Source of the DNA: Byssovorax sp. | GTDB taxonomy: Bacteria; Myxococcota_A; Polyangia; Polyangiales; Polyangiaceae | NCBI GenBank assembly: GCA_025362495.1 | Contig: JANYGI010000005.1 | Span: 1 to 64,000 of the forward strand | Length of the DNA stretch: 64,000 nt | Direction: 5' to 3' | Part shown: positions 62,903 to 64,000 of the stretch, piece after piece | Layout: each line of letters opens with the position of its first letter | Numbering within the stretch: position 1 is the first letter of the stretch | The notes under the pieces: model-generated | The model's database searches: none | What the model saw: the letters and a program-made list of their open reading frames with translations, nothing else | Told to the model about the DNA's origin: nothing | Program-made: the position numbers and the translations under genes

Positions 62903-64000
62903 TCAGCGCGATTTGTCGGCGACGGCGCGCGCGGTGGGGAGCGCGCGCGGCTTCGCTGCCGGCGCGGCCCTGGCGCTGGGCGCGGGGATCAACGTCGGCG
63001 CGAGGGCCGACACCGAGGGCGCGGCGCACGCCGGCACTGTCGTCGCCGCGCACAGCGCCGTCGAGGTCGAGGTCGAGGCCGAGGCCGACGGCGCCATCGT
63101 CGGCGCGGTCGCCGCGGCGAAGGCTGACGACACCGGCTGCCCGACGTCTTCGCCCTCGAAGCTCCCCGCGTTCGCGGCGACGGGTCGACCGTTCGCTCCC
63201 GCGAGGCGGACGGCGATCAACGCGGCCGCGGCCAGCGCCGTGACCGTGGCCGACGCCGCGGCGACCGCGCGGTAGCGCCGACCGAGCGGCGGCAAGAGCT
63301 CGCTCACGCGCGTCCGCGCCAGACCGCCGCCCGGGATCGACGGCCCCGGCGGGGGTCGCGTCGTCGCGACGGCGAACCGCGAGCTCGACACCGAGTCGCG
63401 TAAATCCGGGCCGCGACGGCTCGGCAAGAGCGAGCTCCGCGGCAGATCGAAGGCCGCAGCGAGCGCGTCGATCTGCTCCTTCGCGCTCGAGAACCGATCG
63501 CGGCGCTCGCGCGACACCGCGCGCCACCACCACACGTCGAAGGCCCGCGGCAGCCCGAGCGACACCGGCGGCATCGGCGTCGGCCCGGCGATGATCTGCA
63601 TCGCGATGTCGAGCACGTTGCTCCCCGCGAACGGCAGCGCCCCGGTCAGGCACTCGTGAGCGACGACGGCGAGCGACCACAGGTCCGATCGCAGATCGAT
63701 GTCCTGCTGCCCCATCGCCTGCTCCGGGCTCATGTAGCTCGGCGTCCCGATCATCATCCCGCGCCGCGTCACCCGCGGATCCGTCCGCCGCGCGTCCAGG
63801 CGCACGATGCCGAAGTCGAGGACCTTGACGATCTCGCGATCGTCGTCGCGCACCAGGAAGATGTTGTCGGGCTTCAGATCCCGGTGAACCAGGCCCGCAG
63901 CGTGCGCCTTTGCCAGCCCCCGGCTGACCTGCGCCAGGATGGCGATCGTCTCGCTCGGCGTGAGCCGCCCGCGCCGCTCCAGGCGCTGCGACAGGTCTTC
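62903..64000 (-). CDS. Ser/Thr protein kinase, N-terminus beyond the window
   Basis: The last 365 residues are visible, in frame to the window edge (EDLSQRLERRGRL at the border). Visible: VHRDLKPDNIFLV, LDFGIVRLD, GTPSYMSPEQAMGQQDIDLR, WSLAVVAHECLTGALPF. A single transmembrane stretch near residue 225 of the visible part (VAAASATVTALAAAALIAV) and an Ala/Ser-rich tail. The glycine loop and catalytic Lys lie outside. It is separated from the next kinase by 64 bp. Confidence 0.9.
   Translation of the reverse strand, partial: EDLSQRLERRGRLTPSETIAILAQVSRGLAKAHAAGLVHRDLKPDNIFLVRDDDREIVKVLDFGIVRLDARRTDPRVTRRGMMIGTPSYMSPEQAMGQQDIDLRSDLWSLAVVAHECLTGALPFAGSNVLDIAMQIIAGPTPMPPVSLGLPRAFDVWWWRAVSRERRDRFSSAKEQIDALAAAFDLPRSSLLPSRRGPDLRDSVSSSRFAVATTRPPPGPSIPGGGLARTRVSELLPPLGRRYRAVAAASATVTALAAAALIAVRLAGANGRPVAANAGSFEGEDVGQPVSSAFAAATAPTMAPSASASTSTSTALCAATTVPACAAPSVSALAPTLIPAPSARAAPAAKPRALPTARAVADKSR

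Overview
The window is high-GC bacterial chromosome with the hallmarks of a Myxococcota genome, probably order Polyangiales: four eukaryotic-type Ser/Thr protein kinases, a kinase-linked PEGA-repeat protein, many lipoproteins with Ser/Gly-rich linkers after the lipobox Cys, a lipoprotein with nine six-cysteine repeats, an AgmX/PglI-type C-terminus, Uma2 and PD-(D/E)XK accessory genes, and a siroheme CobA-HemD fusion. No rRNA, tRNA, CRISPR array or intact insertion sequence was seen. Assignments rest on motif reading only.

Layout. 1-2.4 kb: a decayed GxxExxY gene between inverted repeats, a 21-bp tandem repeat and an unknown gene. 2.4-11.8 kb: a membrane protein with two TolQ/ExbB-like segments, a GT39-type glycosyltransferase, an OmpA-like lipoprotein, the siroheme/HemD fusion, a GYF_2 plus GAF-like protein and a T6SS-type domain protein. 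11.8-15.4 kb: outer-membrane protein, hemB, small lipoprotein, MepA-like endopeptidase. 15.5-20.6 kb: an overlapping operon of a KOW protein and two half-ABC exporters. 21-26 kb: zinc-ribbon/glycine-rich protein, a kinase, an HAD phosphatase and RlmI. 26.3-31.5 kb: a barrel protein with a sigma54-type promoter, Lnt, HU, YbeY, an anchored unknown, MarC. 31.6-35.2 kb: the beta-oxidation pair fadI-fadJ. 35.2-40 kb: CPBP protease, MFS transporter, a divergent Lgt paralogue coupled to an SGNH lipoprotein, VOC protein. 40-50.1 kb: a frameshifted Uma2-like gene, a small membrane operon, two lipoproteins (one Cys-rich), then divergent HTTM and TPR/DUF3857/transglutaminase genes. 50.1-58.1 kb: an accessory, partly decayed stretch with relics, a GNAT enzyme, a PD-(D/E)XK protein, a YD-like lipoprotein, a broken two-gene unit and an atypical AAA ATPase. 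58.1-64 kb: an unknown gene and a kinase/PEGA cluster running off the right edge.

Genes that plausibly act together: hemB and cobA-hemD (tetrapyrrole/siroheme); fadI and fadJ (fatty-acid oxidation); lnt and the lgt-like gene with the many lipoproteins; the heterodimeric ABC exporter with its coupled KOW protein; and the kinase array with the PEGA protein.

The most unusual signal is regulatory. At least ten genes without a Shine-Dalgarno sequence have a T-A-N-N-N-(T/C) hexamer, mostly preceded by C or G, ending 6-11 nt before the start codon. This suggests extensive leaderless transcription. A second, smaller set of genes has TTGACA-like -35 boxes 17 bp from a TA-type -10 and a normal leader.
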